From the NCBI GenBank assembly GCA_937873315.1, contig CALMQX010000026.1, forward strand, positions 51,371 to 115,370: DNA of 64,000 nucleotides, given 5' to 3'. Positions within the stretch are counted from its first letter, which is position 1. Each line of letters starts with the position of its first letter. Source of the stretch: an uncultured Nostocoides sp. Lineage in GTDB: Bacteria; Actinomycetota; Actinomycetes; Actinomycetales; Dermatophilaceae. The position numbers were made by a program, and so were the translations under genes. The notes beneath the pieces were generated by a model. The model made no database searches. It had not been told where the DNA came from and worked only from the letters and a program-made list of their open reading frames with translations. This document shows, piece by piece, positions 56,349-64,000 of the stretch.

Positions 56349-58118
56349 ATGTCGCAGTCGGCCACCTCGTCCTCGTGGACGGAACTCCTCGCTGACGGTG
56401 CGCGCGCGGTCGGCGGGCGCATCCGAGCGGTGGCGCCGCGGCGACGCGATCTGGTGGCCATGCTGCGTACGCCGCGGGCCGATCTGATCGCCGGTCTGAC
56501 GGTGGGTGTCGTGGCGCTGCCGCTCGCGCTGGCGTTCGGCATCGCCTCGGGCGTCGGGGCAACCGCGGGCCTCGTGACGGCCGTCGTGGCGGGGACGGTG
56601 GCCGCCCTCTTTGGTGGCAGCGCAGTGCAGGTGTCGGGTCCCACGGGCGCGATGACCGTCGTCCTCGTGCCGATCGTCGGCCAGTTCGGCAGCACGGGTG
56701 TCCTCGTCGTCGGTTTGCTGGCCGGGCTGATGCTCGTCGCGATGGGGCTGGCCGGCTTGGGCGCGTACGTCCGTTACATCCCGTTGCCGGTCATCGAGGG
56801 CTTCACCCTGGGGATCGCGGTCATCATTGCGCTGCAGCAGGTGCCGGCGGCGTTGGGGGTGCAGGCGCATGGCGAGCAGGTGCTCGCTGTGGCCAGTAGC
56901 GCCGTATGGACGTGGGTCCAGTCACCGACGTGGGCGGCACCGACCATTGCCATCACCGTGGCGGCGGCCCTGCTGGTCTGGCGTCGGGTCAAGCCCTCGG
57001 TGCCGGTCGCGCTCCTCGCGGTCGCGGCGGCCACCACCATTGCCACGCTGGCGCACCTGCCGGTCTCGACCATCGGCACCCTGCCCACGGAGTTGCCGAC
57101 CCCGCGCATTCCGGACATGACGTGGTGGGATGTGCGCACGCTGGCCATCCCCGCGGTCGCCGTGGCGGCCTTGGCCGCGCTGGAGAGTCTGCTGTCGGCG
57201 ACCGTGGCGGATGCGATGAGTGTGTCGGGGCGGCATGACCCCGACCGGGAACTCTTCGGGCAGGGTCTGGCCAATATCGCGAGCCCGCTGTTCGGCGGCA
57301 TTCCGGCCACGGCTGCCATCGCGCGCACGGCGGTCAATGTGCGCAGTGGCGCTCAGTCCCGGTTGGCGGCGGTCACCCATGCGGTGGTGCTGCTGGTGGT
57401 CGTTTTGGCTCTCTCCGGCATTGTGGCCATGATCCCGCTGGCCGCCTTGGCCGGGGTGCTCATCGGTACGGCGGCGCGCATGGTGGAGGTGTCCGCGGTG
57501 CGCGCCCTGGTCGGGTCGAGCCGGTCGGATGCGGTGGTTTTCGTGATCACCTTCCTGGCGACGGTGGTGCTCGATCTCGCGACTGCGGTGGTCATCGGCA
57601 TCATCGTGGCTGGCGGTTTGGCGCTGCGGCATGTGGCTCGGAGTGCGGGCCTGCGCGAGACGCCATTGAGCGACATTGTCGGCCCTGATGACGCGCGCGC
57701 GGCGGATGAGACCGAGCAGCTGCACACTGCCGAGGAGCGCGCGCTGCTGGACGAGCGGATCGTGGCGTTCCGGTTTGAGGGGCCGCTGTTCTTTGCGGGG
57801 GCGCACACTGCGCTCATGGAGCTGACCGACTTGGGCAGTGCCCGGGTTGCGATCCTGCGGCTCTCGCATGTGACCTCGGTCGACGCCACGGGCGCGGCGG
57901 TGCTGACCGACACGATTCGTGCGTTGGGTGCCCGCGGGGTGACGGTGTTGCTTTCGGGTTTGCAGCATCGTCACGAGGCGCCGCTGCGGGCGACCGGGAT
58001 CCTCGATCACTTGCGGGGCTTGAATCACGTCTTTGCGGACACCCCTGCGGCGATCGCGCATGCCCGGCGGCATGTGGCCCGCGACCACCATCATGAGCAG
58101 AGTGAGGGGCTCAGTTAA
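56349..58118 (+). CDS. SulP-family anion permease with STAS domain
   Basis: 589 residues. Membrane domain with about fourteen helices: RADLIAGLTVGVVALPLALA, SGPTGAMTVVL, ATVADAMSVSGRHDPDRELF, GQGLANIASPLFGGIPATAA. STAS domain from about residue 470 (VAFRFEGPLFFAG ... VDATGAAVLTDTIRAL). Histidine-rich end. Transports sulfate, bicarbonate or another anion; the family does not fix which. ATG at 56349. Confidence 0.93.
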   Translation: MSQSATSSSWTELLADGARAVGGRIRAVAPRRRDLVAMLRTPRADLIAGLTVGVVALPLALAFGIASGVGATAGLVTAVVAGTVAALFGGSAVQVSGPTGAMTVVLVPIVGQFGSTGVLVVGLLAGLMLVAMGLAGLGAYVRYIPLPVIEGFTLGIAVIIALQQVPAALGVQAHGEQVLAVASSAVWTWVQSPTWAAPTIAITVAAALLVWRRVKPSVPVALLAVAAATTIATLAHLPVSTIGTLPTELPTPRIPDMTWWDVRTLAIPAVAVAALAALESLLSATVADAMSVSGRHDPDRELFGQGLANIASPLFGGIPATAAIARTAVNVRSGAQSRLAAVTHAVVLLVVVLALSGIVAMIPLAALAGVLIGTAARMVEVSAVRALVGSSRSDAVVFVITFLATVVLDLATAVVIGIIVAGGLALRHVARSAGLRETPLSDIVGPDDARAADETEQLHTAEERALLDERIVAFRFEGPLFFAGAHTALMELTDLGSARVAILRLSHVTSVDATGAAVLTDTIRALGARGVTVLLSGLQHRHEAPLRATGILDHLRGLNHVFADTPAAIAHARRHVARDHHHEQSEGLS

Positions 58119-58728
58119 CGGGTCGTACTGGTTGGCGCAGGATGGTGCGCAACCGTTCGGGCGCGGTGCGTCGCGGGTCGCTGAGGTAGATCTCGTGGTG
58201 TAGCCCGTTCCAGGTCAGGCCGCGTTGGGGCATGAGCTCGTTATGCAGGCGATGCAGGGTGGGAGTCTCGGCGTCATAGCTGCCGATGTGGAGGATGTGC
58301 AGGCACCGCCCCTCGGTCAGCGTGCGGACCTCCACGCGCTCGAGCGGCAGGTCTGGATGCTTGCCCTGCACCCGCAGGCGGGCGTCGGCGATCAGGTCCT
58401 CGGTGATGACCTCGGGCAGGTGGAGCATCATCGTCCACCTCCACTCGCCCTTATGCCGCGTGACGAAGGCGTTGGGGTCGTCGGCGTGCCAGAGGCCCTC
58501 CAGCGGTGGCACGACGACGTGGGTCCCGGTTGCACGTTTGAGGGGGATGGTCACGGCATAGGTGAGCGAGTAGAGCGACTGGAGCGCGGCGGCATACGCC
58601 GGTGACGTATTGGGGTCGCCTGCGCCGTCGATGCAGAGGTAGCGCAGGGGTGGGACCTCGATCTCGACGAAGTCCGTGCTGCCCGGTCGGTAGAGCTCGG
58701 GGCGGTCCTTGACGACGTCGATGCGCAT
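58111..58728 (-). CDS. GyrI-like small-molecule-binding protein
   Basis: 205 residues of the GyrI-like (SOUL/BmrR effector-type) fold without a DNA-binding domain: FVEIEVPPLRYLCIDGAGDP, PLEGLWHADDPNAF, HILHIGSYDAETPTLHRLH, HHEIYLSDPRRTAPERLRTI. Members sequester or hydrolyse hydrophobic compounds. It ends three bases from recX on the same strand (recX stop at 58732), so it may be transcribed with recA-recX. Overlaps the sulP end by eight bases. Confidence 0.85.
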   Translation of the reverse strand: MRIDVVKDRPELYRPGSTDFVEIEVPPLRYLCIDGAGDPNTSPAYAAALQSLYSLTYAVTIPLKRATGTHVVVPPLEGLWHADDPNAFVTRHKGEWRWTMMLHLPEVITEDLIADARLRVQGKHPDLPLERVEVRTLTEGRCLHILHIGSYDAETPTLHRLHNELMPQRGLTWNGLHHEIYLSDPRRTAPERLRTILRQPVRPVN

Positions 58729-58731
58729 GGC

Positions 58732-59268
58732 TTAGTCCCGTTGGTGTTCGGGGAGCTCGCGCACGGCCTCGCGGACGACCCGCAGGGCGAGGTCGGAGGG
58801 GTATCCCTTGCGGGCGAGCATGCCTGCCAGCCTGCGCGTTTGGACCTGCGGGTCCAGGCCCCGCATGGATCGCAATCGTTTCTCGACCAGGCCCCGGGCT
58901 TGCTCCTCTTCGAGGGCGGGATCGACCTCGTCGAGGGCCTGGGCGGCGGTCTCGTCGTCGACGCCTTTGCGGCGCAGCTCGACGCGTAGCGCCCGCGACG
59001 CCAGGCCGCGGGATGCCTGCTGGGAGCGGACGAGCATGCCGGCATAGGCAACGTCATCGACCAGGCCGACTTCTTCCATCCGGTTCAGGACGGTGTCGGC
59101 GACGTGGGGGTCGCAGCCGCGTCGGGCCAGGGCCTGCGCCAACTGGGCCCGACTGCGCGGAGCCATGGTCAGTTGCCGCAACACGATGGTCCGGGCGACT
59201 TCGTGCGGGTCGGGCTCCCGATCCGGCGAGACCGGATCGGGAGCGCCCGCGCCCTGGCGGCGACTCAT
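58732..59268 (-). CDS. recX: Regulatory protein RecX
   Basis: 178 residues; helical repeat protein that caps and inhibits RecA filaments. Three RecX modules: APRSRAQLAQALARRGCDPH, VDDVAYAGMLVRSQQ with SRGLASRALRVELRRKGVDD, and QTRRLAGMLARKGYPSDLAL. Its ATG shares one base with the recA stop (TGATG), so translation is coupled and the protein is produced downstream of RecA. Confidence 0.95.
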   Translation of the reverse strand: MSRRQGAGAPDPVSPDREPDPHEVARTIVLRQLTMAPRSRAQLAQALARRGCDPHVADTVLNRMEEVGLVDDVAYAGMLVRSQQASRGLASRALRVELRRKGVDDETAAQALDEVDPALEEEQARGLVEKRLRSMRGLDPQVQTRRLAGMLARKGYPSDLALRVVREAVRELPEHQRD

Positions 59269-60311
59269 CAGAAGTCGACGGGGACCTCGGCCGGCACGGC
59301 CTCGACGCGCACGCCGACACCGAGCTTGTCCTTGATCTTGCGCTCGAGCTCATCGGCGAGCTCGGGGTTGTCGCGCAGGAAGCCCCGCGCGTTTTCCTTG
59401 CCCTGGCCGAGTTGGTCGCCTTCGTAGGTGTACCAAGCGCCGGCCTTGCGGACGAAGCCATGGTCGACACCCATGTCGATCAGGCCGCCCTCGCGGGAGA
59501 TGCCCTGGCCGTAGATGATGTCGAACTCGGCCTGCTTGAACGGCGGGGAGACCTTGTTCTTGACGACCTTGACTCGGGTCCGGTTGCCGACGGCATCGCT
59601 GCCGTCCTTGAGGGTCTCGATGCGTCGCACGTCCAGCCGCACGGAGGCATAGAACTTCAGCGCCTTGCCACCGGTGGTGGTCTCGGGCGAGCCGAACATG
59701 ACGCCGATCTTTTCGCGGAGCTGGTTGATGAAGATGGCGGTAGTGCCGGTGGTGTTGAGGGCGCCGGTGATCTTGCGCAGTGCCTGGCTCATGAGCCGGG
59801 CCTGCAGACCGACGTGGCTGTCACCCATCTCGCCCTCGATCTCGGCGCGTGGCACCAGGGCGGCCACTGAGTCGATGACGATGATGTCGAGCGCGCCCGA
59901 GCGGATCAGCATGTCGGCGATCTCCAGCGCCTGCTCACCGGTGTCCGGCTGGCTGACGAGCAGAGCGTCGATGTCGACGCCCAACTTCTTGGCGTAGTCG
60001 GGGTCGAGCGCGTGCTCGGCGTCGATGAAGGCCGCGATGCCGCCCGCCTTCTGCGCGTTGGCCACGGCATGCAGGGCGACCGTGGTCTTACCGCTGGACT
60101 CCGGGCCGTAGATCTCGACCACACGTCCGCGCGGGAGGCCGCCGATCCCGAGCGCCACATCGAGCGCGATCGAACCGGTCGGGATGACCTCGATTGGAGG
60201 CCGGATGTCGTCACCGAGACGCATGACGGCACCCTTGCCGTGCTGCTTCTCAATCTGTGCCATCACGGCGGCAATTGCCTTGTCGCGGTCCGCCTGCGTG
60301 GGTCCAGCCAT
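59268..60311 (-). CDS. recA: Recombinase RecA
   Basis: 347 residues; ATP-dependent strand exchange and LexA co-protease. Walker [42 protein letters not shown]2 loop [20 protein letters not shown]. No intein. AGGTG lies eight bases before the ATG at 60311. An SOS box is 178 bp upstream. The far side of the interval is a NACHT gene instead of the DUF3046 gene that usually neighbours recA in actinobacteria. Confidence 0.98.
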   Translation of the reverse strand: MAGPTQADRDKAIAAVMAQIEKQHGKGAVMRLGDDIRPPIEVIPTGSIALDVALGIGGLPRGRVVEIYGPESSGKTTVALHAVANAQKAGGIAAFIDAEHALDPDYAKKLGVDIDALLVSQPDTGEQALEIADMLIRSGALDIIVIDSVAALVPRAEIEGEMGDSHVGLQARLMSQALRKITGALNTTGTTAIFINQLREKIGVMFGSPETTTGGKALKFYASVRLDVRRIETLKDGSDAVGNRTRVKVVKNKVSPPFKQAEFDIIYGQGISREGGLIDMGVDHGFVRKAGAWYTYEGDQLGQGKENARGFLRDNPELADELERKIKDKLGVGVRVEAVPAEVPVDF

Positions 60312-60488
60312 GTCACACCTGTTCTTTCGTGTCGTGCAGCGAGCGCGCCCACCGGCGACCAGCTCTCGCGTTCGGTCTTGTCGCGATATCGGGTCAGACG
60401 CTAGGTGCCGCCACCGACAGTCCGCCCGCAGTTGCCGTGAGACTGTGGACAACCGGCCATCGGGGTGACACCTGGGGATGACCATACC

Positions 60489-60504
60489 CCGAACAAGTGT
60501 TCGA
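60489..60504. promoter_or_regulatory. LexA-binding SOS box
   Basis: CCGAACAAGTGTTCGA matches the actinobacterial SOS box TCGAAC-N4-GTTCGA at all but the first position. It lies 178 bp upstream of the recA start and 193 bp upstream of the NACHT gene start. Control of recA is expected from family knowledge; control of the NACHT gene is only suggested by position. Confidence 0.88.
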
Positions 60505-60630
60505 AGTAGCCTGTACGAGGACGACACGCCGAAACACCACATGGGGCGCCGTCACCCAGACCCGAACCTGCGTGTGGCAACTGCCCGGCCTGCTCGATGT
60601 CGATGCGTAGCAGTGGGGTCACTGAGCCGC

Positions 60631-60664
60631 AACTGTTTCAGAGGTATATCAGTTGTTTCAGTGG
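60631..60664 (+). repeat. TGTTTCAG direct repeat with 20-bp period
   Basis: AACTGTTTCAGAGG (60631-60644) and AGTTGTTTCAGTGG (60651-60664) share 11 of 14 bases and are spaced two helical turns apart. TATATC (60645-60650) between them could be a -10 element for the NACHT gene. Candidate regulator site, 33 bp before its ATG. Confidence 0.5.
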
Positions 60665-60696
60665 TGCGGCGATTCGAGTGAGCGTACGGTTGGGCC

Positions 60697-63600
60697 ATGA
60701 GCGAGACATCGAGGCTGTCCCCCTACTTCGCCAGACAGGCCGTCAAGGGACTGCAACTCAAGGATGCCCTCGCCACTCATGTCGAGCGCATCCTCGGGAT
60801 ACTCGACCCTGCAACCGGACAGGCGAGGGTCGCCGAACTACACGCAAGCCTCTTCCCCTTCGCCACGACATCGAACGCGAACAAGAGCCTCAACACGTTG
60901 CAACTGAAATTCAACGAACTGTCGGAGCAACAGGGCAAGCGTCTCCGGATGGAGATCACCACGGCCAAGAGCGTCGGCGCCGAACGACGCTTCGTCTGGT
61001 TCGAGGGCCCAGCCTCGGCCCCACCCACCGCGCGCACCGACGAACTCGACTCCATCCCAGAGAATCGGCTCTTGGACAGCAGGGGCGCCAATCAAGGCGA
61101 GCCGGTGATCGTGCTCATCACCTATAACGAGCACGAGACGGCCGCGGTGATGGCCCGATTCAGCCTAGGTATGTCACCAGTCACCGAGTCGCGTGGCGGG
61201 CGCTCCTTCACACTCCTCGGCAGCTTCAATGGCTGGCGGCTAGTGCACCTCATCAGCCGTCAGGGTGAGGATCATTCGCAACTCTCTTCGAGCAAGGCCA
61301 TAGCCGCGTGGACGCCCACCGCCGTCATCGGCGTCGGCATCGCCTTCGGAGTTGACGAGGACAAACAGCAGATAGGCGACGTGCTCGTCAGCGAGGCAGT
61401 CCAAGGCTACGAGCTTGGTCGCGTCAACCCAGGCGGGGAGATCACGTTAGGCGCGGCAGCCAGGCCCGCCTCGGAGTGGTTGCTGCAGCGAATCATCACC
61501 TGCGATCACCAGTGCAGAAGCGCTGACCAGCAGTGGCCGACCGTGCGATTCGGCATAGTCCTCAGCGGCAGCAAGCTAGTCGACGACAAGGACTACCGCA
61601 CGAGCCTCGTCGGGTTGGTACGGCACCGCGTGGTCGGCGGCGAGATGGAAGGCATTGGTCTGGCGTTCGCCGCCGACGACGCCAAGGTGGACTGGATCGT
61701 CGTCAAAGGGATCTGCGACTGGGCCGACGGCAACAAGGGCACGGCCAGCAAAGATCTCCACCAGCGCCTGGCCGCCGATCACGCGGTGGCCGTTGTGGCC
61801 GAGGCTCTCCGTGAGCGACCGCAGTCGGGCGCCGCAATTGAGAGCCCAAACCGCCACGACGACGGGCGACGACGCCTCCCTATCGCACCGACCACACACC
61901 GGATGCTCCTAAAGGACCTCGATGACATCGACCCGAGGGCTTTCATCAACGACGCGATGGGTCTGCCGACGACGATGGACAAGGAGGCCGCGGCGCCAGG
62001 ACTCAGGCGCGGGACCGAGAATCGCGCGCCGGACTCTCGTCTCGAAAGGGACGCCGCGCAGGACCAGGGGGTCGACGTCATGGCCGCGATTCACGCTTGG
62101 ATAGACGATCCTGCGGCGCCCCCGGTCTTCGCCGTTCTCGGGGAATACGGCATGGGCAAGACGGTGACCTCCCAGCGCCTGGCCCGCGAGCTGGCGACAA
62201 GACGCGAGCAGGACCCCACACGCCCCGCCGCCCTCTACTTCGACCTGCGCTCCGTCACTGGACTGAACCAGGGCGTACCCACCCTTGCCAAAGTTGTCGA
62301 GGAGTGCATGGCCCGCAGCTGGGTTGCCGACGAAGACCCGGTGGCATACACGTGGGGAAGCGTGTTGAACTGGCTCGACGCTGGTGCAGTCGTCATCTTC
62401 GACGGCCTCGACGAGGTGCTCGTCAAACTCGACGCGGGCGACGGGCAGACCTTCACGCGCACCCTGCTGACCGTCGTTGATGAGCAGCGCCGACGCACGG
62501 GCACCGCACGAGTGGTCGTCACCTGCCGCACCCAGTACTTCCGCACCCTGCGCGAACAGTCCAACCACTTCTCCGGCCAGGAGCGGGGCAACACCCGCGA
62601 GGACGCCTACCGATCGCTCACCTTGATGCCCCTCACGGAGGCACAAGTTGTTGCATACCTTGCGGCCGCCATCCCCGGTTGCAGCGCCCAGCACACCCTC
62701 GACATGCTGCGAAGCGTCCACGACCTCACCGACCTCACCCACCGGCCCTTCACCCTCAAGTTGGTCAGCGAGTTCCTCCCGGACATCGAGGCCGACCGGG
62801 CCGCGGAACGCGCTGTCTATGGGGTCACCCTGTATCGCCGCATGGTCGCCCGTTGGCTGGAGCGCGACGAGGGCAAGCATCATCTGCGGCCCGACGACAA
62901 GGTCGTGCTCGCTCAGCACCTCGCCGGTCACCTGCACCGCACCCACACGGGGCTCCTTGCGGCGATCGACCTGGAGGATTGGATGCACGCCTGGCTCGAA
63001 GCCACGCCAAGGCTGGCCCGCCGCTACCGGGGCCTAAGCCCCGATCAACTCGAAGAGGACCTGCGCACCGCCACCTTCCTCGCCCGACTGGACGGGGCCG
63101 AAGGCAGCGGTTTCCGCTTCGCTCACACCTCACTTGGAGAGTACTTCCACGCCTGCCACCTGCTGGACGCCGCCCTCGCTGACAATCCAGAGGAGTGGGA
63201 CATCGCTCCGCCGTCGGCCGAAACCCTCGGCTTCCTCGGCCAACTGCTCGCCGAGCGGGCCAATCCTGCCGACCTCGCGCGGCTCACCACCTGGGGCCGC
63301 GAACGGGGCGGTCGGGTCTCCCGGCTCATCCTCGAGTATGCCGTCGCTTCGGTTCGGGATGGCTGGCCCACGCCCTCTCTGCGCGAGATCAACCTCGACG
63401 ACGCGGATCTTCAGGAGCGGCTGGTCGCGGGGAATCCCGATGGCCTAGCGTTAGACATGCGCGGCGCCCGCCTACGCGGCGCGAAGTTGAGGGGCGCCGC
63501 CTTCCGGCATGTCGACCTCACCGCGGCAGATCTCGGCCAGGCCAATGCGGCCCAAACGACATTCGCAGATAGCCGGTTGGCGGGCAGTACCTTCGCCGGG

Positions 63601-64000
63601 GCAACCTGCACGAGCACGGCCTTCGTCCGGGTCGATCTCGCCGGTGCCGAGCTTACGGCCGCGCGCTCCCTCCGCCCGGTCGTCGTCCGAACATCAGCGA
63701 GAGAGACTTCGACCGCCGGACCAAGGTCCTCGTCTGGGAAGCCAGACGAGGACTGCGCTCTCTGGTGGATCGGCCACGCAGGCGAGGCGCGGGCGTTGGC
63801 GTATAGCCCGGACGGCACCCGACTGGCCGCCGCCGGCCTCGACGGGACCGTGCGCATCTGGGACCCGACCACCGCCACCACCGAGACCACCCTCACCGGC
63901 CACACCGGCGTGGGGGCGTTGGCGTACAGCCCGGACGGCACCCGGCTGGCCGCCGCCGGCCACGGCGGGACCGTGCGCATCTGGGACCCGACCACCGCCA
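60697..64000 (+). CDS. NLR-like STAND protein: PNP-like effector, NACHT, pentapeptide and WD40 repeats (3' truncated)
   Basis: Open from the ATG at 60697 to the window end, at least 1101 codons with no stop. Residues 1-130: unassigned, perhaps winged-helix. 136-370: phosphorylase/nucleosidase superfamily (VIVLITYNEHE; IGVGIAFGVDEDKQQIGDVL; EMEG at 316-319, the ribose-binding signature; CDWADG with D341/D344, the catalytic aspartate region). 478-640: NACHT NTPase (Walker A GEYGMGKT 482-489; Walker B VIFDGLDEVL with D569, E573; CRTQYF 610-615). Then a helical region; pentapeptide repeats about 905-990 (MRGARLRGAKLRGAAF); and WD40 units from about 1025. This order (effector, NTPase, repeat sensor) is that of bacterial NLR/Avs-type anti-phage proteins. 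Related PNP effectors cleave ATP in other defence systems; activity here is inferred. Rare codons (TTA at 61447 and 63451, several CTA/ATA) hint at transfer. Confidence 0.9.
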   Translation, partial: MSETSRLSPYFARQAVKGLQLKDALATHVERILGILDPATGQARVAELHASLFPFATTSNANKSLNTLQLKFNELSEQQGKRLRMEITTAKSVGAERRFVWFEGPASAPPTARTDELDSIPENRLLDSRGANQGEPVIVLITYNEHETAAVMARFSLGMSPVTESRGGRSFTLLGSFNGWRLVHLISRQGEDHSQLSSSKAIAAWTPTAVIGVGIAFGVDEDKQQIGDVLVSEAVQGYELGRVNPGGEITLGAAARPASEWLLQRIITCDHQCRSADQQWPTVRFGIVLSGSKLVDDKDYRTSLVGLVRHRVVGGEMEGIGLAFAADDAKVDWIVVKGICDWADGNKGTASKDLHQRLAADHAVAVVAEALRERPQSGAAIESPNRHDDGRRRLPIAPTTHRMLLKDLDDIDPRAFINDAMGLPTTMDKEAAAPGLRRGTENRAPDSRLERDAAQDQGVDVMAAIHAWIDDPAAPPVFAVLGEYGMGKTVTSQRLARELATRREQDPTRPAALYFDLRSVTGLNQGVPTLAKVVEECMARSWVADEDPVAYTWGSVLNWLDAGAVVIFDGLDEVLVKLDAGDGQTFTRTLLTVVDEQRRRTGTARVVVTCRTQYFRTLREQSNHFSGQERGNTREDAYRSLTLMPLTEAQVVAYLAAAIPGCSAQHTLDMLRSVHDLTDLTHRPFTLKLVSEFLPDIEADRAAERAVYGVTLYRRMVARWLERDEGKHHLRPDDKVVLAQHLAGHLHRTHTGLLAAIDLEDWMHAWLEATPRLARRYRGLSPDQLEEDLRTATFLARLDGAEGSGFRFAHTSLGEYFHACHLLDAALADNPEEWDIAPPSAETLGFLGQLLAERANPADLARLTTWGRERGGRVSRLILEYAVASVRDGWPTPSLREINLDDADLQERLVAGNPDGLALDMRGARLRGAKLRGAAFRHVDLTAADLGQANAAQTTFADSRLAGSTFAGATCTSTAFVRVDLAGAELTAARSLRPVVVRTSARETSTAGPRSSSGKPDEDCALWWIGHAGEARALAYSPDGTRLAAAGLDGTVRIWDPTTATTETTLTGHTGVGALAYSPDGTRLAAAGHGGTVRIWDPTTA
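63793..64000 (+). repeat. Near-identical tandem WD40-coding repeats (123-bp unit)
   Basis: The unit beginning GCGTTGGCGTA at 63793 recurs at 63916, period 123 bp or 41 codons. Over the 85 bases of the second copy present there are four mismatches (about 95% identity), two of which change residues (Leu/His, Asp/Gly). The array runs off the window. Confidence 0.92.

Larger units (their letters stand above)
60312..60696. other. Divergent intergenic region recA / NACHT gene
   Basis: 385 bp without a convincing gene. It contains the LexA box at 60489-60504 and, nearer the NACHT gene, a 20-bp-period direct repeat at 60631-60664 with a TATATC hexamer between the copies. CAACTG (60630-60635) and CAGTTG (60650-60655) also form an inverted pair. 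No small reading frame here has recognisable features. Confidence 0.7.

Noticed and set aside
60597..61127. Plus-strand 176-codon frame overlapping the NACHT gene start
   Set aside because: Arg-rich translation in another frame; the NACHT frame has continuous domain structure across the same bases.
63793..64000. Repeat array as a mobile or CRISPR element
   Set aside because: The 123-bp period is exactly 41 codons in the NACHT frame and each unit reads as a WD40 blade.

Overview
The window is 64 kb of high-GC DNA from an actinomycete chromosome. GTG starts are frequent, many genes overlap by four bases, and the housekeeping gene orders are actinobacterial: hrcA-dnaJ-rsmE-HIT-phoH-ybeY-CNNM-era, hemW/lepA/rpsT/holA, and miaA-dapF-hflX, miaB and recX-recA. 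DUF3097 and DUF3516 proteins point to Actinomycetota. I infer a Micrococcales member, possibly Dermatophilaceae/Intrasporangiaceae, but the sequence alone does not prove the family. No tRNA, rRNA, insertion sequence, phage or CRISPR array was seen.

Layout. 1-3129: a dimethylargininase (cut by the left edge) divergent from an APC amino-acid permease and a universal stress protein. 3164-8386: an mdeRAB-like amino-acid catabolic cluster (2-oxoacid dehydrogenase E1, Cys/Met-metabolism PLP lyase, Lrp regulator) beside an ACC deaminase. Both the lyase and the deaminase could feed 2-oxobutyrate to the E1. 8462-12088: small regulators, VOC, DUF1801, GNAT, acyl-CoA-binding protein and asd. 12236-25557: yceI, then the long leftward era-to-hrcA operon headed by a perfect CIRCE element, DUF3097, DUF4870, hemW, a tyrosine phosphatase, a DUF4442 hotdog protein with its start codon inside a 15-bp inverted repeat, and an LAxTG-anchored surface protein. 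25677-33479: lepA, aminotransferase, PemK-like protein, amine oxidase, MFS transporter, rpsT and holA. 33569-44468: a large secreted subtilase, a DinG-type helicase, formate-THF ligase, a GH63-like glycosidase and a lipoprotein. 44533-60311: a Ski2-like DUF3516 helicase, a GNAT-VOC fusion, hflX, a methyltransferase, dapF, miaA, def, an MT0933-like protein, miaB, ltrA, yccF, sulP, a GyrI-like protein, recX and recA.

The most exciting part is the right edge. From 60697 to the end of the window, and still open, is a reading frame of at least 1101 codons. It encodes an unassigned N-terminal segment, a nucleoside-phosphorylase-like domain, a NACHT NTPase, pentapeptide repeats and the start of a WD40 array. 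This is the architecture of bacterial NLR-like (STAND/Avs-type) anti-phage immune proteins, and its effector belongs to the superfamily that includes ATP-cleaving PNP effectors. The first two WD40 units are about 95% identical at DNA level. The gene is divergent from recA, and the shared 385-bp interval holds a near-perfect LexA box and a 20-bp-spaced direct repeat.

A word-level oddity runs through the whole window: the heptamer GGCATAC/GTATGCC is several-fold more frequent than base composition predicts.
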